Source of the DNA: Duganella sp. BuS-21
Lineage (GTDB): Bacteria; Pseudomonadota; Gammaproteobacteria; Burkholderiales; Burkholderiaceae_D
DNA: 64,000 nucleotides
Direction of reading: 5' to 3'
Assembly: GCA_041874725.1 (NCBI GenBank)
Contig: CP097466.1
Coordinates: 1,612,001-1,676,000 of the forward strand
How positions within the stretch are numbered: the first letter of the stretch is position 1; each line of letters starts with the position of its first letter. Under the pieces are notes generated by a model. The model worked only from the letters and a program-made list of their open reading frames with translations, ran no database searches and was not told the origin of the DNA. Positions 18,218-27,774 of the stretch are shown here, in pieces. The position numbers and the translations under genes are program-made.

Positions 18218-19540
18218 ATGTTTTTACCCCAAGAGATCATCCGTAAGAAACGTGACGGCGGCGTGCTGTCGGCCGAGGAGATCAAGTTCTTCGTCGGCGG
18301 CATCACTTCCGGCGGCGTGACCGAAAGCCAGATCGCCGCGTTGGCCATGGCCGTCTACTTCAAGGACATGACCATGGACGAGCGCGTGGCGTTCACCCTG
18401 GCCATGCGCGATTCCGGCGAAGTGCTGGACTGGCGCTCGCTGGACCTGAACGGCCCGGTGGTCGACAAGCATTCCACCGGCGGCGTTGGCGACGTGGTGT
18501 CGCTGCTGCTCGGCCCCATGGTCGCAGCCTGTGGCGGTTACGTGCCGATGATTTCCGGCCGTGGCCTCGGCCACACCGGCGGCACGCTGGACAAGTTCGA
18601 TTCCATCCCCGGCTACTCCACCGTGCCGGACAACGCCTTGTTCCGCAAGGTGGTGAAGGACGTTGGCGTGGCCATCATCGGCCAGACCTCGTCGCTGGCG
18701 CCGTCGGACAAGGTGTTCTACGGCGTGCGCGACGTCACGGCCACGGTGGAATCGGTGGCCATGATCACCGGCTCCATCCTGTCGAAGAAACTGTCGGCCG
18801 GCCTGGATGCGCTGGCCATGGACGTCAAAGTCGGCAGCGGCGCCTTCATGCCGACCTACGAGAAATCGGTGGAGCTGGCCGAGAGCATCGTCAAGGTCGG
18901 CAACGGCGCCGGCATGATGACCTCCGCCATCCTGACCGACATGAACGAGTCGTTGGCGCCTTACGCCGGCAACGCCGTGGAAGTGCGCGGCGCGATCGAT
19001 TACCTGAGCGGCAAGTCGCGTCCCGCACGCCTGCATGAAGTGACGATGGCGCTGTGCGCCGAGATGCTGGTGCTGGGCAAGCTGGCCGCGACCGAACAGG
19101 AAGCACGCGCCAAGCTGCAAGCGTCGCTCGACAGCGGCGAAGCGGCCGAGCGCTTTGCGCGCATGGTGGCGGCACTGGGCGGTCCGGCGGACCTGATGGA
19201 CAATCCGGACAAGTACCTGGAACGTTCGCCTATTCTCGTGCCGGCGCCTGCGCTGGCGTCGGGCTACGCCGCATCGGCCAACTGCCGCGAAATCGGCCTG
19301 GCCGTGGTGTCGCTGGGCGGCGGCCGTCGCCGCGCGGCCGATCCGATCGACTTCGCCGTCGGCCTGACCGATCTGGTTGGCTTGGGCGATCAGATCGAAG
19401 CCGGCCAGCCGCTGGCGATGGTGCATGCACGCACGCAGGCAGCGGCCGAGCAGGCTGTCCGCGAAATCCAGGCGGCGTATCGGATCGGGGCGGCGGCGCC
19501 AGCCGCCAATCCAGTCATCTATCGTACGATTCGGCCGTAA
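18218..19540 (+). CDS. deoA: thymidine phosphorylase
   Basis: A 440-residue enzyme, the same length as E. coli DeoA. It phosphorolyses thymidine and deoxyuridine to the base and deoxyribose-1-P. ATG 18218 ([18 protein letters not shown]) has GGAG upstream. Signatures: [19 protein letters not shown] (phosphate binding), [22 protein letters not shown] (family signature) and [12 protein letters not shown]. It lies 11 nt after the ALDH16 gene in the deoBC-aldh-deoA operon. The freed thymine or uracil feeds the reductive pathway at 29-40 kb; the sugar goes through DeoB/DeoC. Confidence 0.96.
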   Translation: MFLPQEIIRKKRDGGVLSAEEIKFFVGGITSGGVTESQIAALAMAVYFKDMTMDERVAFTLAMRDSGEVLDWRSLDLNGPVVDKHSTGGVGDVVSLLLGPMVAACGGYVPMISGRGLGHTGGTLDKFDSIPGYSTVPDNALFRKVVKDVGVAIIGQTSSLAPSDKVFYGVRDVTATVESVAMITGSILSKKLSAGLDALAMDVKVGSGAFMPTYEKSVELAESIVKVGNGAGMMTSAILTDMNESLAPYAGNAVEVRGAIDYLSGKSRPARLHEVTMALCAEMLVLGKLAATEQEARAKLQASLDSGEAAERFARMVAALGGPADLMDNPDKYLERSPILVPAPALASGYAASANCREIGLAVVSLGGGRRRAADPIDFAVGLTDLVGLGDQIEAGQPLAMVHARTQAAAEQAVREIQAAYRIGAAAPAANPVIYRTIRP

Positions 19541-19556
19541 ACCCTCAAGCCGTCGC

Positions 19557-19586
19557 GGGGTCTGTCCCCGTACGCGGACAGACCCC
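19557..19586. repeat. GGGGTCTG-type palindromic hairpin, copy 1
   Basis: GGGGTCTGTCC / GGACAGACCCC arms pair around a short CCGTACGC loop, 16 nt after the deoA stop. It is related to the hairpins at 36159 and 54345. No T-run follows this copy. Confidence 0.75.
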
Positions 19587-19590
19587 TGGT

Positions 19591-19620
19591 CGGCGGTGCG
19601 GGTTGAACGCCGCACCGCCG
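19591..19620 (+). promoter_or_regulatory. perfect 11-bp hairpin upstream of cdd
   Basis: CGGCGGTGCGG pairs perfectly with CCGCACCGCCG around an 8-nt loop, 22 nt before the cdd start. It lies immediately after the GGGGTCTG-type hairpin, giving two stacked hairpins in the deoA-cdd gap. It may limit read-through into cdd; function is inferred. Confidence 0.45.
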
Positions 19621-19642
19621 GCATGCTAACTTAGGAAGCTGT

Positions 19643-21273
<1,631 letters not shown>

Positions 21274-21278
21274 CCCTC

Positions 21279-21908
21279 TCAGCTTTCCCAGTATCCCCGG
21301 CGCAGCGCGATAGTCACGGCGTGGGTGCGGTCGCGCGCGTCGAGCTTGAGCAGGATGGCCTTCATGTGGGCCTTGATGGTGTCTTCGCGCAGTCCCAGTT
21401 CCACGCCCACCTTCTGGTTCGAATTGCCGGCCGCGACCAGCCGCAGCACCTCGACTTCGCGCTTGCTCAGCGACTCGGCGTGGAAGCTGCTGGCCAGGCT
21501 GCGCGCCACCTGCGGCGGCAGCAGCCGTTGCCCGGCGTGGATCGAGATCAGGTAGTCGCACAGGTCGGTGCGCGCCAGGTTTTTCAGGATGTAGCCGCTG
21601 GCGCCGGCGCGCAGGCTGCGCGTCACCTGGACGTCGCCATTGAAGGTGGTGAGGATGATGATGAGCGCGCGCGGATTGATCTGGCGGATGGCCTGGGTCG
21701 CTTCGACACCGTTCAGGCCAGGCATCTGCAAGTCCATCAACGTGATGTCGGGCCGATGCTGCTCGAACTGTTCCACCGCCGAGTGGCCGTCCTCCGCTTC
21801 CGCCACCACCGTGAAGTGGGGATCGGAGGTGAGCACGGCGGCGATGCCGCTGCGCAGCAGGGGGTGATCATCGGCGATCAGGACACGGATGGGCTTGCTG
21901 GTCTTCAT
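21279..21908 (-). CDS. NarL/FixJ-type response regulator (orphan)
   Basis: A 209-residue protein with a receiver domain (acidic pair IADDHP near residues 11-16, phospho-acceptor Asp59 in LMDLQMPG, Lys in GYILKNL). A C-terminal LuxR-type HTH follows (LSKREVEVLRLVAAGNSNQKVGVELGLREDTIKAHM). The start MKTSKPIRV (21908) is preferred to a longer frame. No histidine kinase is adjacent on this strand, so the partner is elsewhere. It is convergent with the deaminase-like gene and divergent from a LysR gene. Confidence 0.92.
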   Translation of the reverse strand: MKTSKPIRVLIADDHPLLRSGIAAVLTSDPHFTVVAEAEDGHSAVEQFEQHRPDITLMDLQMPGLNGVEATQAIRQINPRALIIILTTFNGDVQVTRSLRAGASGYILKNLARTDLCDYLISIHAGQRLLPPQVARSLASSFHAESLSKREVEVLRLVAAGNSNQKVGVELGLREDTIKAHMKAILLKLDARDRTHAVTIALRRGYWES

Positions 21909-22066
21909 TTCAATCTCGCTTTCAGCCGCAAATCTAACACCGGCGCAGCTTCCCTGCGTCACTCTAAAGGGTGTAGCCCGGTGCGACGGTGCTTACCCGA
22001 AAGTGCATTGTTGCCCAATAGGTTGTGCGGAATAATGTTGAGGCCTTATCCCGTCAGGAGTCAAGT

Positions 22067-23011
22067 ATGGATCAGATCCACCTAATGAATGTGTTTGTCG
22101 TTGTCGGCGAAGGGGAAAGCTTTGCCGCCGCCGCCCGCCGGCTCGATCTTTCCCCTGCGGCGGTGACGCGCGCCATCTCCGGATTGGAGGATCAACTCGG
22201 CGTGGCGCTGCTGTTGCGCACCACCCGCAGCGTGCGGCTGACCCAGGCGGGCCGGCGCTATCTGGACGATTGCCGCAACATCCTGGCCAGCATCGCGGAG
22301 GCCAACCAGACGGTCGCCGCCGCCAACGCGGCATCCAAGGGCAATCTGTCGGTGGCGGTGTCCGACGGCTTCGGCAAGGATCTCATCATGCCGTGCATCG
22401 TGCGCTTTTTGAACGAGTTCCCGGAAGTCGAGGTGTCGGCTTATTTCCTCGACCGGGTGGTGAACCTGGTGGAGGAGGAGATGGATGTGGCGGTGCGTAT
22501 CGGCCATTTGCCGGACTCCAGTCTCAAGGCGCTGCGGGTCGGGCAGGTGCGGCCGATCCTGTGCGCCGCGCCCGGCTATCTGCTGCGGCATGGCGTGCCG
22601 CAGCATCCGGCCGACCTGTTGCGGCATACCGTGATCGCGTCCAGCGAGGTGTCGCCGCGCGTCGAATGGAAGTTCGGCGGCGGCAATGACCCGATCGTGG
22701 TGCGCGTCAAGCCGCGCCTGATGGTCACCAGCAACGAGGCGGTGATCGACGCGGCGGTGGGCGGCCTGGGCATCTGCCGGCTGCTGTCCTGCCAGGTCGG
22801 CAATGAGCTGTGCGCGGGCCGGCTGCAGCCGATTCTGGCGGATTATGAAGGCGCGCCGCTGCCGGTGCATGTGCTGCACCGCGAAAGCAAGTTCGGCCCG
22901 TCCAGGGTGCGCAAGTTCATCGACATCCTGGTCGCCCATCTGCGCGCCCATGGTCATCTCAATACCATGCCGGCGCTTGCCGGCATCAAGGATGAACTGA
23001 TCTGCGCCTGA
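22067..23011 (+). CDS. LysR-family transcriptional regulator
   Basis: A 314-residue LysR protein starting at ATG 22067 with CAGGAG upstream. The N-terminal HTH is MNVFVVVGEGESFAAAARRL..LSPAAVTRAISGLEDQLG. The effector domain has FPEVEVSAYFLDRVVNLVEEEMDVAVRIG, typical of the CrgA/DsdC-like group that often acts on nearby oxidoreductases or permeases. The divergent neighbour is an orphan response regulator. The target is unknown. Confidence 0.92.
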   Translation: MDQIHLMNVFVVVGEGESFAAAARRLDLSPAAVTRAISGLEDQLGVALLLRTTRSVRLTQAGRRYLDDCRNILASIAEANQTVAAANAASKGNLSVAVSDGFGKDLIMPCIVRFLNEFPEVEVSAYFLDRVVNLVEEEMDVAVRIGHLPDSSLKALRVGQVRPILCAAPGYLLRHGVPQHPADLLRHTVIASSEVSPRVEWKFGGGNDPIVVRVKPRLMVTSNEAVIDAAVGGLGICRLLSCQVGNELCAGRLQPILADYEGAPLPVHVLHRESKFGPSRVRKFIDILVAHLRAHGHLNTMPALAGIKDELICA

Positions 23012-23026
23012 TGTGGGGGCTGCGCC

Positions 23027-23455
23027 TTACGCGTAGGGATCGTAGGTGCCGATGCTCCAGACGTGGCCCTCGGGGTCGCTGCAGGTGAAGCCGCGCCCGC
23101 CGTAGTCTTCATCCTTGATGTCGAGCAGGATGCGGCCGCCGGCTGCCAGCACGCGGCCGTGGACCAGGTCGGCGTCGTTGACCACCAGGTAGCTGCTTTG
23201 CGTGACGAAGCCGCCGATGTCGGCGGGCTGCTTGAGCAGCCGACCGTAGTCGGTGTCGAAGGCCGAGCCCAGCATGACCATGCTGTTGCCGAAGCTGAGC
23301 TGGGCGTGGGCGATGCTGCCGTCCTCGTTGGGCACCACGAACTGCACCGTGAAGCCGAGCGTGCTGCGCAGCCATTCGATGGCGCCGGCGGCATCGCGGT
23401 AGCGCAGGCACGGTATGACGCCGCAGAGAGTATGCTTGGGTATGCTGGACATCAT
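23027..23455 (-). CDS. VOC-family (glyoxalase/bleomycin-resistance-like) protein
   Basis: A 142-residue single VOC domain: VIPCLRYRDAAGAIEWL..LGF at the N-terminus, GSIAHAQLSFGNSMVMLG in the middle and FTCSDPEGHVWSIGTYDPY at the end, as in PhnB-like proteins. The specific function cannot be assigned. It follows the LytTR regulator gene by 54 nt on the same strand and may be the last gene of that operon. Two adjacent ATG codons (23455 and 23452) are equally possible starts. Confidence 0.85.
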   Translation of the reverse strand: MMSSIPKHTLCGVIPCLRYRDAAGAIEWLRSTLGFTVQFVVPNEDGSIAHAQLSFGNSMVMLGSAFDTDYGRLLKQPADIGGFVTQSSYLVVNDADLVHGRVLAAGGRILLDIKDEDYGGRGFTCSDPEGHVWSIGTYDPYA

Positions 23456-23509
23456 TCCCTCCCTTGGATCGAAGCTGTCCAGTATAGACCCATGCGGGGC
23501 CGCAGCACC

Positions 23510-24274
23510 TTACATTTGCTGGAATAAATGCGTGTGGCCGCGACTGACTTCCAACAGTTCCGGGTGGTTGCGGATGCGGACCATTTGCCGCCCGCGCAGA
23601 TCGCGCGTGACCTCCTCGATGGCGTCCACCCGCACCAGCGTGGACCGGTGGATGCGCCAGAATTCATCGGGGTCGAGTTCGTCGGCCAGTTCCTTGAGCG
23701 TCTTGCGGATCAACACTTCCGACTGCTCGGTCTGCACCCGCGTGTATTTTTCGTCGGCCTGGAAGAACAGCACTTCGCGGGTCGAGATCATGCGCAGGTT
23801 GGCGCCGACCACGGCCTGGATCCAGCGCAGGTATTCGCGCTTGGCCGCGACCGGCTTGCTGTGCTGCGAGAGCAGCTGGCTCAACTGGCGTTCGATGTTG
23901 GTCGGCTGTTGGCCGACCAAGGCCTGCAGGCGCGCGCAGGTGGTCTTCAGGCGCTCGCCGCCGACCGGCTTGAGCAGGTAGTCGAGCGCGCCCTGTTCAA
24001 ACGCTTCGATGGCGTACTGGTCGTAGGCGGTGACGAACACCAGGTGGCAGCGGTTGAACAGCATGCGCGCCGCTTCGATGCCGGACATGCCCGGCATGCG
24101 GATGTCGAGAAACACGATGTCGGGCTGGTGCTGGCCGGCCAGCGCCACGGCTTCGATGCCGTTGGCCGCTTCGGCGACGATCTCCAGCGCCGGCCAGGCT
24201 TCCTGCAGGCGGCTGCGCAGTTGCTGGCGCATGCCTTCCTCGTCGTCGGCGATGAGTGCGGTGGGGCGGGTCAT
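23510..24274 (-). CDS. LytTR-family response regulator
   Basis: A 254-residue regulator: receiver domain with Asp57 in FLDIRMPGMSG and Lys in DYLLKPVGGE, a linker, then a LytTR DNA-binding domain (LFFQADEKYTRVQT, EFWRIHRSTLVRVDAIEEV, RIRNHPELLEVSRGH). The frame extends far upstream to 25207, but that portion is the out-of-frame shadow of the kinase gene. ATG 24274 overlaps the kinase stop (ATGA). It forms a LytS/LytR-type two-component pair with its neighbour. Confidence 0.94.
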   Translation of the reverse strand: MTRPTALIADDEEGMRQQLRSRLQEAWPALEIVAEAANGIEAVALAGQHQPDIVFLDIRMPGMSGIEAARMLFNRCHLVFVTAYDQYAIEAFEQGALDYLLKPVGGERLKTTCARLQALVGQQPTNIERQLSQLLSQHSKPVAAKREYLRWIQAVVGANLRMISTREVLFFQADEKYTRVQTEQSEVLIRKTLKELADELDPDEFWRIHRSTLVRVDAIEEVTRDLRGRQMVRIRNHPELLEVSRGHTHLFQQM

Positions 24275-25200
24275 TTGGCGCCGCCGGCAAAGATGTCGGG
24301 GGCGTAGGGCACGCGGATGCTGGCGCGGGTGCCGCCGGTGAGCGGCGCCTCGATCACCAGCTGGGCGCGGGCGCCGTACTGGATGCGCAGGCGTTCGCGC
24401 ACATTGGCCAGGCCCAGGCCGTCGCTGGAGAAGGGATTGAAGCCGACGCCGTCGTCCACCACGTCCACCTGCAGCATCTGGTGGTCGACCGTGGCGCGGA
24501 TGTCGATGCGGCCGCCGTCGATCTTCGGTTCCAGGCCGTGCTTGATGGCGTTCTCGATCAGGATCTGCAGCATCATCACCGGGAAGGTGGCGCTGGCCAT
24601 TTCTTCCGGCACGTCGATCGACACCGCCAGCCGCGAGCGCATGCGCGCCTGCATGATGGCCAGGTAGGCGCGCGACATTTCGATCTGCCGGCCCAGCGTG
24701 CCGGAACCCTTGGCGCGCATCTGTGGCAGCGTGGCGCGCAGGTAGTCGATCAGGTTCTGGTGGATGCGCGCGGCCTGCGGCGGATCGGTTTCGATCAGTT
24801 GGCCGATCAGGGCCAGGGTGTTGAACAGGAAGTGCGGTTCGACCTGCGCCTGCAGGGCCGCCATGCGCGCCTCGACCACGCGCCGTTCGATGCTTTCCTC
24901 GTCGGCGTGCGATACGGCGTGGCGCGCTTCCAGCTCGGCCTTGCGCTTGCCGCCGGCCAGCACCTTGAGGCCGAACGACATCAGGATGAAGCCCCAGGCC
25001 TGTTCGTTCACATGGAACAGCGAGGCCGACAAAATCAGCAATAGCAGCCAGATGATGAGCAGCTTGCGCCACTCGACCTGGGCCAGCCAGTCGAAGAAGT
25101 GCCACCACACGCTGACGGCGGTTTCGCCGATCTCGCGGATGATGTCGAGCAGGCTCTTGGCGTTGTTGTAGCCGGCCTGGGCCAGCCGATGCTTTTTCAT
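24271..25200 (-). CDS. LytS-family sensor histidine kinase
   Basis: A 309-residue membrane kinase. It has two short hydrophobic segments near residues 47-62 (LLIIWLLLLILSASLF) and 69-83, a coiled linker, a His_kinase domain with QAQVEPHFLFNTLALIGQL (His123), and a degenerate HATPase with LIENAIKHG and DGVGF. It has almost no extracytoplasmic sensor region, so it probably senses within the membrane or through a partner. It is coupled by ATGA overlaps to the small membrane protein upstream and the LytTR regulator downstream. Confidence 0.93.
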   Translation of the reverse strand: MKKHRLAQAGYNNAKSLLDIIREIGETAVSVWWHFFDWLAQVEWRKLLIIWLLLLILSASLFHVNEQAWGFILMSFGLKVLAGGKRKAELEARHAVSHADEESIERRVVEARMAALQAQVEPHFLFNTLALIGQLIETDPPQAARIHQNLIDYLRATLPQMRAKGSGTLGRQIEMSRAYLAIMQARMRSRLAVSIDVPEEMASATFPVMMLQILIENAIKHGLEPKIDGGRIDIRATVDHQMLQVDVVDDGVGFNPFSSDGLGLANVRERLRIQYGARAQLVIEAPLTGGTRASIRVPYAPDIFAGGAK

Positions 25201-25463
25201 TCCGCATGCTCCTGGCGGCGGTTGGCGCGGCGGCTGCCGACCACGGTGGCGCCGACCACCAGTTTAATCAGCAGGAAGACCACGAACAGCACCAGCGCCA
25301 ACGGCAGGATCGAGCAGATAAAGGCCAGCACCAGCGCCGCGCCCAGCAGGGCGGGCGGCGACATGCGGCCGATCAGGCGCACACCGTAGCGCAGCGTTTG
25401 CGCGAAGGCGCGGAAGATTTCCTCGATCAGGTCCAGCACTGCCTGGGTATTCATTTTGCTCAT
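25197..25463 (-). CDS. small membrane protein encoded with the LytS-type kinase
   Basis: An 88-residue protein with an amphipathic N-terminus (AVLDLIEEIFRAFAQTLRYG), two closely spaced hydrophobic helices (ALLGAALVLAFICSILPLALVLFVVFLLIKLVVGAT region) and a basic tail (GSRRANRRQEHAE). Its stop overlaps the kinase start by 4 nt. I recognise no family. The tight coupling suggests that it is an accessory sensor or partner of the kinase, which itself lacks a periplasmic domain. Confidence 0.75.
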   Translation of the reverse strand: MSKMNTQAVLDLIEEIFRAFAQTLRYGVRLIGRMSPPALLGAALVLAFICSILPLALVLFVVFLLIKLVVGATVVGSRRANRRQEHAE

Positions 25464-25566
25464 CTTGCTTCTCCATCAAAACGTGTTGCGATGGGATCAC
25501 TTTAGCAAAGCTCCCCGCAGCGCCGTAGCGGATTCCGATCAACTGCGCTTTGGCGGGAATAGCCGG

Positions 25567-26133
25567 TTACTGCGCAGGATGAATGGCGGCCTGCCAGTCC
25601 CGGCGCAGCAGGCCGTAGATGATGCTGTCCGATATTTCGCCGCCGACGAACCAACGCTCGCGCAGGCAGCCTTCGCGCTGGAAGTGCAGGCCTGCCAGTA
25701 TGCGCTCCGAGGCAATGTTGTCGGGATGGATATCGGCTTCGATGCGGTGCAGTTCAAGCGGGCCGAAGCCGTGCGCGATCAGCGCCGGCAAGGCTTCCTG
25801 CATATAGCGTTGGCCCCAGTGGCCGCGCGCCAGCATGTAGCCGATCTGGCAACGGTGGTTGCGGCGGTCGAAGTCGTACAGGGTGACGGTGCCGATCAGT
25901 TCGCCATCCGGCAGGACCATGGCCAGGCGCAGCGCGCTGCCGTCCTGGTAGGACTTGAGGGTTTGTTCGATGTTGGCCTCGGCCTGCGCCATGTGCAGCC
26001 ACGGCGCGCTGCTCCAGTAGCGCAGCGCCGGCGGATCGGAAAACAGCCGGAACAGCGCGTCGGCGTCGTTGTTGTGGACAAAACGCAACTGCAAACGCGC
26101 GGTGCGCAGCTCAAGCGAGGTGAAAGTATGCAT
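25567..26133 (-). CDS. GNAT-family N-acetyltransferase (RimJ/RimL-like)
   Basis: A 188-residue GNAT protein of the Acetyltransf_3 type: LRTARLQLRFVHNNDADALF at the N-terminus, and an acetyl-CoA motif in IGYMLARGHWGQRYMQEALPALIAHGF followed by LHRIEADIHPDNIASERIL. Such enzymes acetylate protein N-termini or small amines. The substrate is unknown. It is a single gene divergent from the PEP-CTERM gene. Confidence 0.9.
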   Translation of the reverse strand: MHTFTSLELRTARLQLRFVHNNDADALFRLFSDPPALRYWSSAPWLHMAQAEANIEQTLKSYQDGSALRLAMVLPDGELIGTVTLYDFDRRNHRCQIGYMLARGHWGQRYMQEALPALIAHGFGPLELHRIEADIHPDNIASERILAGLHFQREGCLRERWFVGGEISDSIIYGLLRRDWQAAIHPAQ

Positions 26134-26193
26134 GTATTTTCATTGCTTTGCGTAAATAAAATCAAATTTATGATACTCTGGGAGTAACTTAAA

Positions 26194-26207
26194 TTTCTCG
26201 TGAGAAA
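26194..26207 (+). promoter_or_regulatory. short perfect hairpin next to the PEP-CTERM start codon
   Basis: TTTCTC-GT-GAGAAA forms a perfect 6-bp inverted repeat ending 6 nt before ATG 26214, where the ribosome binding site should be. It could modulate translation or be an operator; weak evidence. Confidence 0.3.
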
Positions 26208-26213
26208 AATATC

Positions 26214-27143
26214 ATGGTTGCCCGAATCAAGACTGCCGTTTCCGCTATCGCTTTGACCCTGGCGTCGCTCGGTTCGGCCCAGGCCGCCGTCCTGGACCTC
26301 AGTTCGCTGATGGGGGGCGCCAATATTTTCTCGTTCGGCAATTTCAGTGCGCCGAGCGCGGACGTGGAGGGCTCGCTGGTCGCCGCCGGCAACGTTTCGG
26401 TCAACTCCTACACCGTCAACCTGAAGAACAAGGATGCCTACGGCCATTATGCCCTGATCGCCGGCGGCAACCTGACCTACAAGGGCGGCGATGTCCTGAA
26501 CGGCGACACCTACGTCGGCGGCAAGAGCAAACTGACCAGCGCCACCACCGCCACGGCGGTGCAAACCGGCAAGTCGCCGGTCGACTTCGCCAAGACCGAA
26601 ACCGCGCTGACCCAGACGTCGCTGTCGCTGTCCAAGCTGAACAGCACCGCCAAGGCCGAGGAAAAATGGGGCGGCGTGTTCATCACCGGCAGCAAAAGCG
26701 CGGTGGAGATCATCGACCTGAACGCCAGCTCGCTGAAGAAAAGCACCTACTTCGACCTCTCCGGCATGGCCAAAGGCGCCACCCTGATCGTCAACGTCAG
26801 CGGCAACGCGGCCACGTTCCAGGGCGGCTACCAGGCCTTCGACGGCTACAACGTGTTGTTCAACTTCGCCGACGCCAACGCGATTCACATCAACACCGGC
26901 GCCAACGTCAGCATCCTGGCGCCGAAGGCCGTCATCAACGGCGGCCAGGGCGTCATCAACGGCAACGTGGTGGTCGATTCGTGGGCGTCGCAGGTGCAGA
27001 TCAATGCCAGCAATTACTTCAAGCCGACCAACGTATACGGCTACGCCAGCGCCGTGCCGGAAGCGCAAACCTGGGCCATGCTGCTGGCAGGCCTGGGCGT
27101 GATCGGATTTATCGGCCGTCGCCGCCAGGCGGCTGCACGCTGA
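26214..27143 (+). CDS. secreted choice-of-anchor A family protein with PEP-CTERM sorting signal
   Basis: A 309-residue exported protein. The signal peptide is MVARIKTAVSAIALTLASLG (cleavage near AQA-AVLDL). The central region is a choice-of-anchor A domain (FNFADANAIHINTGANVSILAPKAV, INGGQGVINGNVVV). The C-terminus is a textbook PEP-CTERM tripartite signal: VPEAQTWAMLLAGLG, hydrophobic helix, RRRQ. PEP-CTERM proteins are cleaved by exosortase and are linked to exopolysaccharide or biofilm matrix; the exosortase is not in this window. Its 3' end overlaps the convergent rutR-like gene by 35 bp. Confidence 0.92.
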   Translation: MVARIKTAVSAIALTLASLGSAQAAVLDLSSLMGGANIFSFGNFSAPSADVEGSLVAAGNVSVNSYTVNLKNKDAYGHYALIAGGNLTYKGGDVLNGDTYVGGKSKLTSATTATAVQTGKSPVDFAKTETALTQTSLSLSKLNSTAKAEEKWGGVFITGSKSAVEIIDLNASSLKKSTYFDLSGMAKGATLIVNVSGNAATFQGGYQAFDGYNVLFNFADANAIHINTGANVSILAPKAVINGGQGVINGNVVVDSWASQVQINASNYFKPTNVYGYASAVPEAQTWAMLLAGLGVIGFIGRRRQAAAR

Positions 27144-27774
27144 TCGCAGCCAGCACCATGTCGACGATGACCTGCTCGGCATCGTCGAAATCCTTTTTGG
27201 TCAGCTGTTTGCGGTTCAGCACCAGCGCCATCTGGGCCGAGAAGTCCGCATAGGACTGCGTCATCGCCCAGATCGCAAACAACAGATGCGTCGCATTGAT
27301 CGGCGCGATCTTGCCCGCGCTGATCCACTGTTCAAACACCTCGATATCCTTGCGCACCAGCGGCACCACGCGGCTCTGTATCTGGCCGCCGTAAAGGGGC
27401 GCGCCGCTGATCACCTCCATCGCATACACGCGCGACGCCCACGGATGCTCGCGCGAGAATTTCAGCTTGGCCTGCACGTAGGTGCGCAACACCGCGCGCG
27501 GGTCCTGGTCGGCATCGGCCAGGCTGTCCATGCGCGCCAGCCATTCGTCCAGCACTTCGTCCAGCACGCGCTGATACAGCGCCTGCTTGGTGGGGAAGTA
27601 GTACATCAGGTTCTGCTTGGACAGGCCGGCGTTCTCCGCCACGGTGGCGATGGAGGTGCCTTCGTAGCCGCATTCGGCGAAGACGCGCACCGCTTCGGCG
27701 GTGATTTCGGCTTCCAGCTTGTCGCGGTTCTGGACCCTGCGGTTGATTTTGGCAGGCGGTTTTACTGTCGGCAT
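27109..27774 (-). CDS. rutR: TetR-family regulator, RutR-like
   Basis: A 221-residue TetR protein. The HTH is AVRVFAECGYEGTSIATVAENAGLSKQNLMYYFPTK, and the long C-terminal domain resembles the RutR/YcdC effector domain. RutR senses uracil and thymine and controls pyrimidine degradation. The location beside the reductive pyrimidine genes and the RutR-box-like palindrome at 29342 support the assignment. I start at MPTVKPP (27774); the upstream frame is a shadow of the next gene. It overlaps the end of the MocR gene by 13 nt, so the two regulators are co-transcribed. Confidence 0.85.
   Translation of the reverse strand: MPTVKPPAKINRRVQNRDKLEAEITAEAVRVFAECGYEGTSIATVAENAGLSKQNLMYYFPTKQALYQRVLDEVLDEWLARMDSLADADQDPRAVLRTYVQAKLKFSREHPWASRVYAMEVISGAPLYGGQIQSRVVPLVRKDIEVFEQWISAGKIAPINATHLLFAIWAMTQSYADFSAQMALVLNRKQLTKKDFDDAEQVIVDMVLAAISVQPPGGDGR

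Noticed and set aside
24275..25207. N-terminal extension that would fuse about 310 residues to the LytTR regulator
   Set aside because: It is the out-of-frame reading of the histidine kinase gene; the regulator has its own ATG overlapping the kinase stop.
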